A stretch of 64,000 nucleotides of DNA from JAUIIK01 sp963745675 (GCA_963745675.1 CAVUYM010000018.1:310001-374000); one strand, 5' to 3'; shown: positions 21,784 to 31,870, numbered from the stretch's first letter. Numbers and translations: made by a program. Notes: generated from the letters alone by a model not told the origin.

Positions 21784-24408
21784 TCAGGCCCAGATGAACC
21801 AGCTTGCGCCGATCGCAACGGCGAGGAGCGCTATGCCAGCCAGGTAACCGGCTTCAGCCAAGCGAGCAGCGAGCGGCGGATGGATGATCTCCTGGGCGCT
21901 CTCGGGCGGGCTGAAGCGGCGCAACCGCAACGAGTTAGTGACGACGCTGACGCTGGAGATGGCCATTGCACCAGCGGCCAGGGCCGGGCTGAGGACGTCG
22001 CCGGTCAGCCAGTAGAGGGCGCCGGCGGCAACCGGTATGAGCGCGATGTTGTAACCAAAGGCCCAGGCCAGATTCTGCTTGATCGTTTGGACCGTCTTAC
22101 GCGACAGCGCAATCGCCGTCACAACTCCGCCCAGATCGCCGCCCATCAATGTGATGTCACTTGCTTCGAGCGCGACATCGGTTCCAGTTCCGATGGCGAT
22201 CCCAAGGTTTGCACGAGCGAGCGCCGGAGCGTCGTTGATGCCGTCACCGACCATCGCGACCGTTTCGCCTTCGTGTTGGAGTTGCTGAATGGCGGCGTCT
22301 TTTTCGCCCGGCAATACCTCCGCCATAACGCGATTCACAGGAATACCGACTTCTTGGGCTACTGCTAACGCGGTGGCTTTGTTGTCGCCGGTAATCATCC
22401 ATACATCGAGCCCGAGCGCCTGAAGTTCGGCAATGGCATCGATAGAGGTCGGCTTAACAGGGTCCGCGATGGCGATGAGACCGGCTAGCAATCCATCTAT
22501 AGCGATGAAGACAGGGGTCTTGGCATTGTTCGCCAGATCGGTAGCCTGGCGGACCGACTCGCCAAGGTCGATGCCTTCCTGGCTCAGAAACTTCTGATTG
22601 CCAATCAGCACCGAAGATTCATCCACGATGCCACGAACGCCATGCCCGGCTACGGCTTCAAAGTCTGATACGGCGGTAAGTTCCAAATCTTCTGAAGTCG
22701 CGGCAGCGACGATCGCCTGTCCGAGCGGATGTTCTGATGCCGCTTCGAGACTGGCGGCCAACTGCAACAACCGGCTGCGGCTGAATCGTTGGTGGTGATC
22801 ACATCTGTAATCGCTGGTTTCCCGCGCGTGATCGTTCCTGTCTTGTCCAGCACAATTGAGGTGAGGCCATGAGCAGCTTCAAGGGCTTCACCGCCACGAA
22901 TGAGAACACCAGACTCAGCGCCCTTGCCGGTGCCGACCATGATTGCCGTCGGCGTTGCCAGACCCATGGCGCAGGGGCACGCGATGATCAGTACCGCGAT
23001 CGTGACCGTGAGCGCGAAGTTGAACTGAGGTTCCGGGCCAACGATAAGCCAGAGGACAAATGTCAAGGCTGCAACGACCATGACCGCTGGTACAAAGTAG
23101 AGCGCAATCTGATCCGCGACCCGCTGAATCGGAGCTTTCGAACCCTGTGCATCCTGCACTAGCCGGATGATTTGGGCCAGCGCGGTATCTGCACCAACTT
23201 TGGTCGCCTCAAAGGTGAAACTGCCGGTCGAGTTGATCGTCCCGCCGATCACGTCGTCACCCGGTATCTTCTCAACAAGCAGGCTCTCGCCAGTCAGCAT
23301 GCTCTCGTCGATCGAAGAGCGACCGTCAATAACTTTGCCGTCGACTGGTATCTTCTCGCCGGGCCGCACTCGCAGGATATCTCCAGCTCGCACATCCTCT
23401 ATCGGTATCTGAGCCTCGATGCCGTCGCGGATGACGCTTGCAGTGCGTGGCGCGAGCCCCATCAGTGACTTGATTGCTCCGGTTGTCTGGAACTTCGCAC
23501 GCGCTTCGAGCCAGCGGCCGAGCAGGATCAAGCCAATGATGATCGTTGCACTATCGAAGTAGGTCTCCGGTTCGAGTCCGGCATCTGTGACGAACCCGGG
23601 CCAGAGCGTAACGAGCGTGCTGTAGCCAAAGGCGGCGGTCGTACCGAGGACGACCAGCGTCGCCATGTTTGCCTGGAGATGACGACCGGCTGCCCATGCC
23701 TGGCGGTAGAAGATACGACCTGCCCAGATCTGAATCGGCACAGCCAGGGCCAGGAAGAGGAAGTTCATCTCACGGGTCATGATGTGGCCACCCATGTGAT
23801 CTTGAGCTGGCATGAAATAGGGAATTGCCGGCAGCCAGGATGGCCAGAACATCAGCAGCATGATGAGCAGGCTCGCGCCGATTGAGGCAAAGGCCTTGAG
23901 CTGGTAGTCGCGCATTTCGGCGAGATGTCGCAGATCGTTGCTGTCGTCCACAGCCCCGGACGAGTTCTCCGCGCGGTGGACTTGCGCTGTGTAACCGGCT
24001 GCTTCGACCGCGCCAAGCAGATCTGCGATCGATGTCGATGCTGCGTTGTAGTGGACTACTGCCTGTTCGGTTGCCAGGTTGACCGGGGCCGCACGAGACG
24101 CCCGGTAGGCGCTCCAGTTTGCGCTCGACACGCTTGACGCAGGAGGCGCAAAACATCCCCTCGATGTCGAGCGTGATTTCGTCTTCTCGGACAGAGTAGC
24201 CGGCCGCCTCAATAGCGGCAAACAATGCGGAATTGTCTGCCTGTTCTGGATCGTAAACAACCTGGGCCTGCTCGGTAGCGAGATTCACTGCGACGGAACT
24301 CACGCCAGGCACACGTTCGAGTTTGCGTTCGACGCGCTTGACGCACGAGGCGCAGAACATGCCCTCGATCGGAATCGTTGTCTCGTGTTTGGATGTTGCA
24401 GTAGTCAT
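21784..24408 (-). CDS. copA: Copper-exporting P1B-type ATPase, frame-broken
   Basis: CopA pumps Cu(I) out of the cytoplasm. Two N-terminal heavy-metal domains each carry GMFCASC. Then come eight helices with IACPCAMGLATP (the Cu site CPC), the phosphorylation motif DKTGT, HPLG of the nucleotide domain, TGDN and GDGINDAPAL. The frame changes near 24085, beside a CCCC run in the second metal domain, and near 22770. Rejoined length is about 873 residues, normal for a two-HMA CopA. The start MTTATSK has GAGGAGG eight bases upstream. A copper-operator-like palindrome overlaps the promoter, so copper-inducible expression is likely. Confidence 0.93.
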
Positions 24409-24441
24409 TTCACGCCTCCTCATTCGTCCTCACCTGCTCTA

Positions 24442-24461
24442 ATTATACCCTATGGGGGTAT
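24442..24461 (-). promoter_or_regulatory. copA promoter with CsoR-like operator
   Basis: On the minus strand a consensus TATAAT occupies 24447-24442, 33 bases ahead of the copA ATG. It overlaps the palindrome ATACCCCCATAGGGTAT at 24461-24445. CsoR-family copper repressors bind operators of the form TACCC-N-GGGGGTA placed over such promoters. No csoR gene is in the window, so the regulator is inferred. Confidence 0.6.
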
Positions 24462-24546
24462 GCACGTCCCTGGAGTGAGGCATTGAGAGTGGAGAGCCTG
24501 CGAATGCTCGAATGTATCGCGACTGTGGGGAGTAGCGGTGTGGAGC

Positions 24547-25398
24547 CTAGAAACCGGCGGAAAGTATCGAAGGGCCGGTTGGAAGAACCGAATCGCTATC
24601 CGGTTCGAGCGTGACGAGAACATCGGAATAGCGTTCAAAGAGATCCGGCGGATCGATAACGATCTGTGCCGTGCCTGATTCATTGGCGTTAAGCACCCCG
24701 ATGCGCACGTATTCCTGATTGTTTAGGCCGGTCTGGACCCAGACGACGAACTGACCGCCTTCAGTGAGCTCCGGAAGGTTGCGGGCTACCAACATTGCCG
24801 TGTTTTCGCCCTGGTCGACGAAGAGGCTGCCGCGTGCGAACGGCGCGTCACTCGATGCAATGAGGTCGACGACCTGTCGATTATTCGAGGGGCTGGTGAG
24901 TACTTCGGCCGATTCATCCTGGGCCTGCTGGAATTCGGCAATCTCACTTTGTTGATCGGTGATCTGATCGTGAATGATGACCGTGTACATCGCGAAGATG
25001 ATCGCAACGATCGTGGCGGGCATCGACGTGATCAGGGCGACTCGCGGAACGGTATGTTTCCAGCTTCGAGTAGGTTGGGGTTGCTCCGTCAGTTCGACCG
25101 CCGGCAGGGTAGCGTTCCAGGCAACTTTGCGATACTGCTTGAGCGGAACGTTCGATTCGATGGCGTCCACTGCTGAGAGGACGGCCGCCCGCGCGCGCAA
25201 AGGCACATCCCGCGGTTCCGCGGTATGGGCGAGAGCGGTAGCTACCGAGCGATAACCGTCCAGTTCCCGCTGCCATTCGGGAAATCTCGGCAGGTTGCGG
25301 GCGATGAACTGAGATTCATCAGGCTCGAGGGCACCAAGCGCATAGGCCGCCAGCATTTCGCTGATTTCGGTTGTTGGTTTGTCCGGCAGCCCGTTCAC
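24547..25398 (-). CDS. Anti-sigma-K factor (RskA) family protein
   Basis: The 283-residue protein has a cytoplasmic N-terminal anti-sigma domain (MLAAYALGALEPDESQF, typical of RskA), one membrane helix at about 118-142, a short coiled segment (DQITDQQSEIAEFQQAQ), and an extracytoplasmic RskA domain with FVVWVQTG near 215. It should hold the adjacent ECF sigma factor inactive until an external signal triggers its proteolysis. It begins 18 bases after the sigma gene stop, the usual sigma/anti-sigma order. Confidence 0.88.
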   Translation of the reverse strand: MNGLPDKPTTEISEMLAAYALGALEPDESQFIARNLPRFPEWQRELDGYRSVATALAHTAEPRDVPLRARAAVLSAVDAIESNVPLKQYRKVAWNATLPAVELTEQPQPTRSWKHTVPRVALITSMPATIVAIIFAMYTVIIHDQITDQQSEIAEFQQAQDESAEVLTSPSNNRQVVDLIASSDAPFARGSLFVDQGENTAMLVARNLPELTEGGQFVVWVQTGLNNQEYVRIGVLNANESGTAQIVIDPPDLFERYSDVLVTLEPDSDSVLPTGPSILSAGF

Positions 25399-25416
25399 TC
25401 GACGTTAGATCTCAAT

Positions 25417-26049
25417 CTAGTGGTCGTCGGGCTCAAGCTCCAGTCGTAGCTTTTTGAGTCCGAGACGCATACGTGTCTTGATCGTACCGAGTGGTATATC
25501 GAGGTGGGCTGAGATCTCGCGCTGGGACATGCCATTGAAGAAAGCCAGCTCAATGGCGTCGCGTTGTGCGTCCGGTAACGTCAACAACGCTGTCTTGATG
25601 CGCATCCGCAGTGCCGAAGCTTGTGCCGCTTCTTCGACGTTCGTGGCTTCATCTACTAGCCCAAAGAGGGCATCGGAGACATCCACCGAATCCGACTTCT
25701 GCGGTCGGCGCTGACGCTTACGGATCTCGTCGATCGCGAGGTTGTGAGTGATGCTGAGCAACCAACTCCCAAAATTACCGCGCGAACGTTGGAATCGATC
25801 CGCCTGACGCCAGGTCCGTACAAAAACCTCCTGCAGTATCTCTTCCGCCAGCATAGGATCTGAAACGATCCGTATAGCGAATGAGTACACGACACGGGCA
25901 TAACGGTTATAGAGCGCTTCAAGCGCAGCCGTGTCACCCAGACTTACCCGATGTACCAGTTCGGCGTCCGAAGTCTCAACTGGTGGCGGCGAGTCTGCGA
26001 CCCGACGCATTGCAGGGAGACGTCGAACATTCTGAGACCGCTGACTCAT
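25417..26049 (-). CDS. ECF RNA polymerase sigma factor (SigK-like)
   Basis: Region 2 is shown by ALYNRYARVVYSFAIRI, then EEILQEVFVRTWRQADRF and GNFGSWLLSITHNLAIDE. Region 4 by LLTLPDAQRDAIELAFFN and MSQREISAHLDIPLGTIK with its helix-turn-helix. The start is placed at MSQRSQNV, giving 210 residues, close to family length. The open frame extends 72 codons further upstream to 26265 with a low-complexity sequence that I consider unlikely to be translated, though no strong ribosome site decides it. It pairs with the RskA-type anti-sigma gene downstream. Confidence 0.87.
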   Translation of the reverse strand: MSQRSQNVRRLPAMRRVADSPPPVETSDAELVHRVSLGDTAALEALYNRYARVVYSFAIRIVSDPMLAEEILQEVFVRTWRQADRFQRSRGNFGSWLLSITHNLAIDEIRKRQRRPQKSDSVDVSDALFGLVDEATNVEEAAQASALRMRIKTALLTLPDAQRDAIELAFFNGMSQREISAHLDIPLGTIKTRMRLGLKKLRLELEPDDH

Positions 26050-26420
26050 GACCGAATCCCCGGTCTCATCAACTGCCTCTGCCTCAATATACGCTCGGAG
26101 GTCTCTATTGGGATGTACGAGAGACGGTACTTTGGTTTCATTCTTTTCCGGCGCTGTCGATTTTGGTGCCTCACGGGGAGGCAACTCCTCTTCCCCGTGA
26201 GCATTGTAGTTCGAGTGATCGTACTTCGTAAAGCCCGATGTGGTAGTAATCGCTACGGTGGCCACATATCCGTGAACGATCGACCTACCTCGTTTGGCAC
26301 CGGAAATCTCTCAACCATCCTTTGTGGCGCAGAGCGGCAGACTACCAAGGGACGGCTGATGCTCCGGCTAGCCGCGGGCGGCGTGGGCAATGGCGAATGC
26401 GCCTATTGCTGGCGCGCTTG

Positions 26421-26852
26421 CTATTCGGCCGGCACCTTGTAATCGATGATGTTTTCCCATTGCAGGGCACTCGTCCGGCAAACAACAGCGACAACTTCTT
26501 CGGTGTCGCTCAGGTTGTAAACCTCATGCGGCATACCGGGTTCAATGAAGATGAAGTCACCAGCCTGGTTATAGATCGTGCGTTCGAGACGTTCGCCGTA
26601 GATATGCTTGAGTTTTCCTTTGAGAATGTAGAGACCGACTTCGAAGTCGACGTGAATGTGAGCGGCGGCGATTCCGCCCGGAGGAACCGTCGCGACATTC
26701 ATCGAGAATTCCTTGGCGCCAACCGTCTTCTCCGAGATACCAACCTGGTAGCTCAGGCCATTCCAGCTTTCCCTGTCGATACCGGGCCGAATTGTTGAAA
26801 TGCCGTCGGTGATTTCGATGAATTCACTGCGTTGATCTGTATCTTGCGCCAC
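26421..26852 (-). CDS. Cupin domain protein
   Basis: The 143-residue protein is a single-domain cupin: the first motif HIHVDFEVGLYILKG provides His-x-His and Glu, and the second is EPGMPHEVYNL with the third His. Such small beta-barrels bind a metal and serve as dioxygenases, isomerases or binding proteins. The start MAQDTDQRSEF at 26852 fits the length. It is separated by 155 bases from the sigma factor open frame and has its own upstream spacer. The function is unassigned. Confidence 0.85.
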   Translation of the reverse strand: MAQDTDQRSEFIEITDGISTIRPGIDRESWNGLSYQVGISEKTVGAKEFSMNVATVPPGGIAAAHIHVDFEVGLYILKGKLKHIYGERLERTIYNQAGDFIFIEPGMPHEVYNLSDTEEVVAVVCRTSALQWENIIDYKVPAE

Positions 26853-27072
26853 GTTGCAATCCTTTCTGCCTGCTTGAAGTCACATTTGTTCATTGTAGAG
26901 CAGCGAAATCGCAGGTCCATGCCTCCCAGGGCACACTGGGCGTGCACGGCATGACAAAAGTCCCAATTGCCTTCGACTTGATTGACATATTCAGCAACAG
27001 ATTCCAAAGTATTGATGGGGTAGGGATCATGAGATGATGTAGGGAGCACGGGACGTGTCTGTGCATAGTGCC

Positions 27073-27608
27073 ATGTATACCGATATCCACGATCAGGGCG
27101 CTGTGCCCCAGCACTTGTTTGAACCCACGTACCAGAATAGATTGCGTGTGCTGGGTCGCTTTATCGATGCAGGAATTGCTCCACTCCATCACACTCATCG
27201 AGATCGCTGACGGTTTTATATTGCGCGCCATGCGTGAAACCAACCCGTGGCCGCTATTGATCGAATTTGATAATCGCAAGACCTCTAAGATGCTGCGGCG
27301 AGCACCGGATGATCGTGGAACCGCGACCACCCCACCGCGAATCACGCGATCTGATTCCGAATGGTTACGAGAATATGTTGAGAGCGCTAGGCTTCGAACT
27401 TGATCAGCGCATTGCGGAGAACGTCGTCATTACCGAGTTACCAAGTTTTATTGCGGTCTCCGGGTTTGAACCAGTGCTTGGATATGGGGAAGCTTCGTTC
27501 CGGCCCTTCTCCGAGCCGCTTGCCCCGCCAGACATCATCAACATGCTTCGAACGGGCGATAGATCGCCGCGGCAGCTACCAGCATATTCAGAATTACATC
27601 CCTCCTAA
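27073..27608 (+). CDS. Unrecognised duplicated-module family, copy A, frame-broken
   Basis: I do not recognise this family, but it has two relatives in the window (27633 and 52489). The first module reads YQNRLRVLGRFIDAGI, then after a frame change near 27170 HSITLIEIADGFILRA. A second change near 27290 leads to NGYENMLRALGFELD and VVITELPSFIAVSG, the second module. Each module has the pattern Y-x3-LR-x-LG-x2-LD, a short loop, and a strand ending in a Glu-containing segment. The C-terminal tail ends with PPDIINMLRTG, matched by TTDDMQKLLDD in copy C. Probably cytoplasmic, about 178 residues. It is followed by copy B after 24 bases. Confidence 0.55.
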
Positions 27609-27632
27609 CTTCCGAGGATAGATGGAGAGGCC

Positions 27633-28238
27633 ATGCCCGCGAAGGATCGTCGGATACCGTATGAGCATCGGCTACGGTCGATTGGCTCCAGACTCGACTC
27701 CGGTGGTTATCACTCGGTCTCAATAATCGAGGTCGATGGCGGACTGATAGTCAGAGCCAGCGCGCTCGGCTCTCGTACTCCTGAAGTACTTGAGATAGCG
27801 GACGATGGCGTCGTTCAAAACGCGCAATTCGCGCCGAAGCGTGGTGGCGTTCCACACCGGCTCTTCTCGCAGGGTTACAAGGGTTTTCTGACTGCTCTTG
27901 GTCGCCGCCTGGACTGTAGTGAGGCGGCCGCGGTGGCGATTGTCGAGGGGACCGATTTTGTCACCGTTGGCGGCATCCGTCCGGTCACCGATGGCGAAGA
28001 CGAAATGGCCTATGAACCGCTGGATATCCTGCTCCTTGCAGAAGATATCCAGGCGATCATGCTCGAGACTGATTCGCACGCGGCATCCGAAGACATGCCT
28101 ACGGCCCCGACTGGAACGGCACAGCCAGAACCGCGATCCTCCCGTTTCGATAGCGTGGCTAACCGTGTGGTTGGGGTCGTCGATTCTGCGCTGCGCATGG
28201 CCTCATCGGGAGATCATCCGGCCCGTATTCGGAGCTAG
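27633..28238 (+). CDS. Unrecognised duplicated-module family, copy B
   Basis: This intact 201-residue protein starts at MPAKDRRIPYEHRLRSIGS behind GGAGAGG. Module one is YEHRLRSIGSRLD with SVSIIEVDGGLIVRAS. Module two is YKGFLTALGRRLD with AAVAIVEGTDFVTVGG. The two modules resemble each other and those of copies A and C, indicating an ancient internal duplication. A region of about 30 residues rich in Pro, Thr and Ser (about 150-180) precedes a C-terminal segment VANRVVGVVDSALRMAS absent from the others. No signal peptide or catalytic motif is seen. It converges with the D-aminoacylase gene, sharing CTAG. Confidence 0.7.
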   Translation: MPAKDRRIPYEHRLRSIGSRLDSGGYHSVSIIEVDGGLIVRASALGSRTPEVLEIADDGVVQNAQFAPKRGGVPHRLFSQGYKGFLTALGRRLDCSEAAAVAIVEGTDFVTVGGIRPVTDGEDEMAYEPLDILLLAEDIQAIMLETDSHAASEDMPTAPTGTAQPEPRSSRFDSVANRVVGVVDSALRMASSGDHPARIRS

Positions 28239-29864
28239 CCCGCCGCCGGTCCTTTGACGAACATGCCCGCCATAGCGCCGGTATGTTCTCCGTTCATCAG
28301 AACTTGCGTTCCGTTCACCCATACATCCCGCACTCCGCTCGAAAGCTGATGTGGCTCCTCGAATGTCGCGTGATCGGTGATGGTAACCGGGTCGATGATC
28401 AGCACATCGGCGAATGCTCCCGGTCGCAGCAATCCACGATCGCGAAGTCCAAGCCTGTCCGCCACCGACGATGACATCTTTCGAATTGCATCCTCCAGTG
28501 GAATGACGTTGCGCTCGCGCACGTAGTGGCCCAGCACTCGCGGGTAGGTGCCATAGGCGCGCGGGTGGGTCGGGCCATTTGGCGCCGCCCATTCCGGATC
28601 CATCCCGCCGGCATCCGTGGAAATCTTGATCCAGGGTTGTTGGAGCTGTAGCTCGATATTCTCCTCGCTCATGCCGAAATAGATCGTCCCGATGCGCTGT
28701 TTCTCTGCTGCGAGCAGATCCATGATCGCGTCAACCGGTTCCTGATTTCTCATCTCGGCGATTTCGGTCAGGCGCTTCCCGACGTACTGCTGGTGTTCAG
28801 GCAGCTCCAGCCCTACCGGCATGACGCCATCGGCTCCGGCTTCGTCGAGCATTGCTTCCCAGTCCCCGGTTGGATTGAGCACTTCTGCCCGGATCCTGGC
28901 GCGTTCTTCCGGGTCGGCCAGCTTCTCGTAGAGTTTGCCGCCTTCCTGTGCCGAGGGCGGCAGGCAGGATGAGAGTCCGGTTCCGGAGGCTGGATAGGGG
29001 TACATATCGGAGGTGATGTCGAGCCCTTCGGCACGCGCCTGATTGATTCGTTCGATGACTACCGGCATCTTGCTCCAGTTACGGGTACCGGCCGCTTTGA
29101 GATGATAAATCTCGACGCTCACACCGGATTGTCTGGCGATTTCGAAGGTCTCCTCGAGCGCTTCGAGGAGCGTTTCGGCTTCTGACCGCATATGGGTGAT
29201 GTAGACGCCGTGGTTGCGGGCAACGACCTTGCAGACGTCGACGATCTCATCGGTCTCCATGTAGGCGTCGGGCGGGTAGATCAGGGCAAACGAGACGCCG
29301 AACGCGCCATCTTCCATCGACTCGGTCATGACCCGTTCCATGACGGCGCGTTCATCGCGATTGGCGGGTCCCATGTCCATGCCCTTGGCATACCGTCGCA
29401 GGCTACCACCGCCGAGGAACGAGCCGACATTTGGCGACACGCCGCGTTCGACCATCGCGTCGAGCCAGTCACCAAAGCGGGACCAGTCCTGCGCCTGTTC
29501 TTTCCACTCAGCGAGGGTATGGGTCCCAAAACCGCGCGGGATCGGGAAATCAATGCGGCCGCCGAATGGCGCCGGCGTCCAGCCTTCGCCCATGATCTCG
29601 GTCGTCACACCCTGGGTGATCTTCGAGAGGCAGCGCCCGTCGACCATGAGCGGGATGATCGAGTGGCTCTGGATGTCGATGAAGCCGGGGCTGACGACCA
29701 ACCCGTGACGCATCGACTCTGCGAGCATCCACGGAAGCGCTTTGCCCGCGGCTGAGCACGGCTTCGATGCGCTCTCCCTGCATGAGAATGTCCCCGTAGA
29801 ACCAGGGATTGCCGCTGCCATCGATGATTTTGCCGCCGGTAATCAGTGTTCGCTCGTCGCTCAT
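28235..29864 (-). CDS. N-acyl-D-amino-acid deacylase (D-aminoacylase) family amidohydrolase, frame-broken near the start
   Basis: This zinc amidohydrolase family removes acyl groups from N-acyl-D-amino acids or related ureido compounds. Visible are the N-terminal beta strands (LITGGKIIDGSGNPWFYGD), the metal motif GFIDIQSHS, YITHMRSEAE and IYHLKAAG with later metal ligands, STDAG near 400, and the closing ADVLIIDPVTITDHATFEEP typical of the family. The start MSDERTLITGG at 29864 has GAAGGAG upstream. The frame changes near 29740-29760, before GLVVSPGFID. About 540 residues in total. It probably acts in the cytoplasm on D-amino acid derivatives. Confidence 0.87.
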
Positions 29865-29959
29865 ATGTGTTCTCCTTCTCAAGCTAGATGCTCTGGGCAT
29901 CGTAGACCGATTCGCCACGATGCGCTCCTGCTTGGATTGACAGCGGCCACTGTCCGACT

Positions 29960-30256
29960 TATCATCCGGACATAAGTTATGGCGATGATCGGAACGAGTA
30001 GTTCCTGTCGCCCGTTGCAGAGAACCGGCGGTTGGTGCGAGCCGGAAGCGGGAGCAGAAACGAATGGGCCCGTGAGCCACGCCCCGAACCGCGCAAACGC
30101 GAAGTAGGCTGCGTCGGATTCCCCACCGTTATCAGGGGCGCTGGTCAGTTCTTGGCCGGCACCGAGTGGGTTGTCGTTTTCGACAATCAACGAGGGTGGC
30201 ACCGCGGGTGTGACTTGTAAGCGCCTCCGTCCCTCCAGGATGGGGGTTTTTTGTTG
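29960..30256 (+). promoter_or_regulatory. T-box riboswitch (tRNA-Trp sensing) upstream of trpS
   Basis: The leader contains the canonical T-box AGGGTGGCACCGCGG at 30193-30207, which pairs with uncharged tRNA ends, and the distal Stem I double T-loop motif AGAGA (30019-30023) with GGTGCGA (30034-30040). CGAGTAG at 29995-30001 fits the proximal Stem I motif. GAATGGG at 30062-30068 offers a TGG (Trp) specifier triplet at 30065-30067. A terminator follows at 30224-30252. It should allow trpS transcription only when tRNA-Trp is uncharged. The 5' boundary is approximate. Confidence 0.88.
30224..30252 (+). terminator. Intrinsic terminator of the trpS T-box leader
   Basis: CCTCCGTCC pairs with GGATGGGGG (nine pairs including G-T wobbles) around a short loop, followed by TTTTTT. 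It lies just downstream of the T-box, in the position where antiterminator and terminator compete. Confidence 0.85.
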
Positions 30257-30299
30257 CCCGCGAATCTAGCGGCAGCCAGTTGAGAATAAGGAGCAAATG

Positions 30300-31339
30300 A
30301 TGAGCACGATAACGGCCGAATCGAAAGCGCCCAGCGACGGCGCGAGGACAAAACCGACGGATCCTCTCGGGGATTCAGCCGAGCGGCATTCCAACCCTAG
30401 GGAATTATCTCGGAGCCGTGCGGCACTGGGTTCGACAACAGCACGAAGCTGAGAGCCTGCATCCGATCGTCAATCTGCATGCGATGACGCTTCCGTATGA
30501 CCCGAAAGATCTCTACCAGCGCACCTATGATCTGGCGGCGTCGTTACTGGCATGCGGCATCGATCCAGATAGTCGCGGTGCTGTTCGTCCAGTCGCAAAT
30601 CCCGGAGCACTCCGAGCTGACCTGGATTCTGTCGACCCAGACGATGTTCGGTGAGCTGAGCCGGATGACGCAGTTCAAGGAGAAGTCACGCGGCGAACAA
30701 CCGGAACGCGTCGGCGCTGGGATTCTCTTCTATCCTGTCCTGATGGCGGCCGACATCCTCATCTATGACGCCGATCTGGTGCCAGTAGGAGACGATCAGC
30801 GCCAGCACGTCGAGTTGACGCGCGATGTCGCCCAGCGCTTCAACTCGACCTTCGGCGAGACGTTCGTCATTCCGGAGCCGGATATCAAAGAAGAGGGCGC
30901 GCGGATCATGGGTCTGGATGATCCAACGATGAAGATGAGCAAGAGCGCCGCCAGCGAGTACAACTCCATCTCGATGAACGAGGATGACGACACGATCCGG
31001 CGCAAGGTTCGCCGAGCCGTCACCGACTCGGGCAGCGAGGTGCGGGCGGCTGCGGACAAACCGGCGCTGACGAACCTCTTGACGATCTATTCGCAGATCA
31101 CGGACCGCTCGGTTGCCGATATCGAGCAGGAGTACGAGGGCAAGGGCTACGGCGATTTCAAGAACGGACTTGCCGACGCGCTCATCGAAACGATCGCTCC
31201 GATTCGCGCGCGAATCGAAGAGTTTCAGTCGGATCGCGCCGAACTGGACAACATCCTGACAATCGGGCGCGACCGGGCACGGGAGATAACGGTTCCGAAG
31301 CTGGCACGAGTGCGTGAAGTGACCGGGCTGCTGGAATAG
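30300..31339 (+). CDS. trpS: Tryptophanyl-tRNA synthetase, frame-broken
   Basis: TrpS charges tRNA-Trp. The class I signatures are present: SGIQPSGIPTLGNYLGA (the HIGH-like region), TWILSTQTMFGELSRMTQFK, and KMSKSAAS as the KMSKS loop. The start is the second of two adjacent ATGs, six bases from AAGGAG. The frame changes near 30345-30360 and again near 30570-30590, after which it is open to the stop. About 345 residues, normal for a bacterial TrpRS. The gene is essential and sits behind an intact T-box, so the frame changes are almost certainly sequence errors rather than a decayed gene. Confidence 0.92.
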
Positions 31340-31435
31340 GAACCAGACGAAACGTATCTGAGCGCCATTGCTCGGCTCACTGGAGGTTGCGATGTAGGCG
31401 AAGGCGCGAAACTCGTCGGTGTTGATGTATTCGTA

Positions 31436-31460
31436 GCGGGTGGGGCTTGTCCCCACCCGC
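31436..31460. repeat. Palindromic repeat unit
   Basis: GCGGGTGGGG, loop CTTGT, CCCCACCCGC forms a perfect 10-base stem. The sequence continues with GCATACGTACGCATG. Its complement shares TGCGTATGCGGGTGG-like sequence with the repeat cluster at 41160-41230, so both places carry copies of the same element family. Confidence 0.65.
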
Positions 31461-31580
31461 ATACGTACGCATGTCCGTGGAGGGGTGAGGACGAGTCCAC
31501 CTGTTCTACCTGATTCGAGGGAATATCCGTAGATCGGTCGGCGATGAGCTCGATTGGGCCGGGAAAGACGCAGACCTCAG

Positions 31581-31648
31581 TGTCATCTTGAGCGGAGCGG
31601 AGCTGGGCACCCACGGCGTGGGTACGAAAGATCTTGTTCCCCGCTCGT
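31581..31648. repeat. REP-like fragment
   Basis: TGTCATCTTGAGCGGAGCGG followed by a small palindrome (GCACCCACGGCGTGGGTAC) and AAGATCTT resembles the dispersed TCAT-CTTGAGCGAAGC type of bacterial palindromic element. Only one end is recognisable, so this is probably a degenerate copy. Confidence 0.4.
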
Positions 31649-31722
31649 TTGATGATATTGGACGTAGATCCCTCGCCAGGCTTCGGGATGACACCTTTGG
31701 GTGTCTGAACCGGGACAGAAAC

Positions 31723-31775
31723 AGGAGACATACGTTCAATTTGGTGGCATAAGTGGGACAAACCCCACTCCTACG
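31723..31775. repeat. Palindrome-containing repeat, matches 41304-41358
   Basis: TTCAATTTGGTGG, then AGTGGG-ACAAA-CCCACT, then CCTACGA. The segment at 41304-41358 reads TTCAATGTGGTGG, CGTGGGACGAGCCCCAC, CTACGA with the same spacing, so the two are diverged copies about 9.5 kb apart. Confidence 0.6.
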
Positions 31776-31870
31776 ATATCGGTATAGATCGCTTTCCAGG
31801 GCAGTGTGGATTTCGCACTAAGCTCTAAATCCCGAACATGTTCGAGCCTGGGTTGGTGGATAAAGAAGCG

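Larger units (their letters stand above)
31340..31870. other. Repeat-rich intergenic region
   Basis: No gene is seen in about 530 bases between trpS and the penicillin acylase terminator. The region contains three palindromic or repeated segments, listed separately at 31436, 31581 and 31723. Open frames crossing it, such as the one ending near 31761 on the minus strand, read through these repeats and show no family-like sequence. Confidence 0.6.

Noticed and set aside
26050..26265. N-terminal 72-codon extension of the ECF sigma factor
   Set aside because: The sequence is not family-like and there is no convincing ribosome site at 26265. It cannot be excluded entirely.
31225..31761. A 178-codon minus-strand frame downstream of trpS
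   Set aside because: It reads through palindromic repeats and the antisense of the trpS 3' end, with no recognisable protein features.
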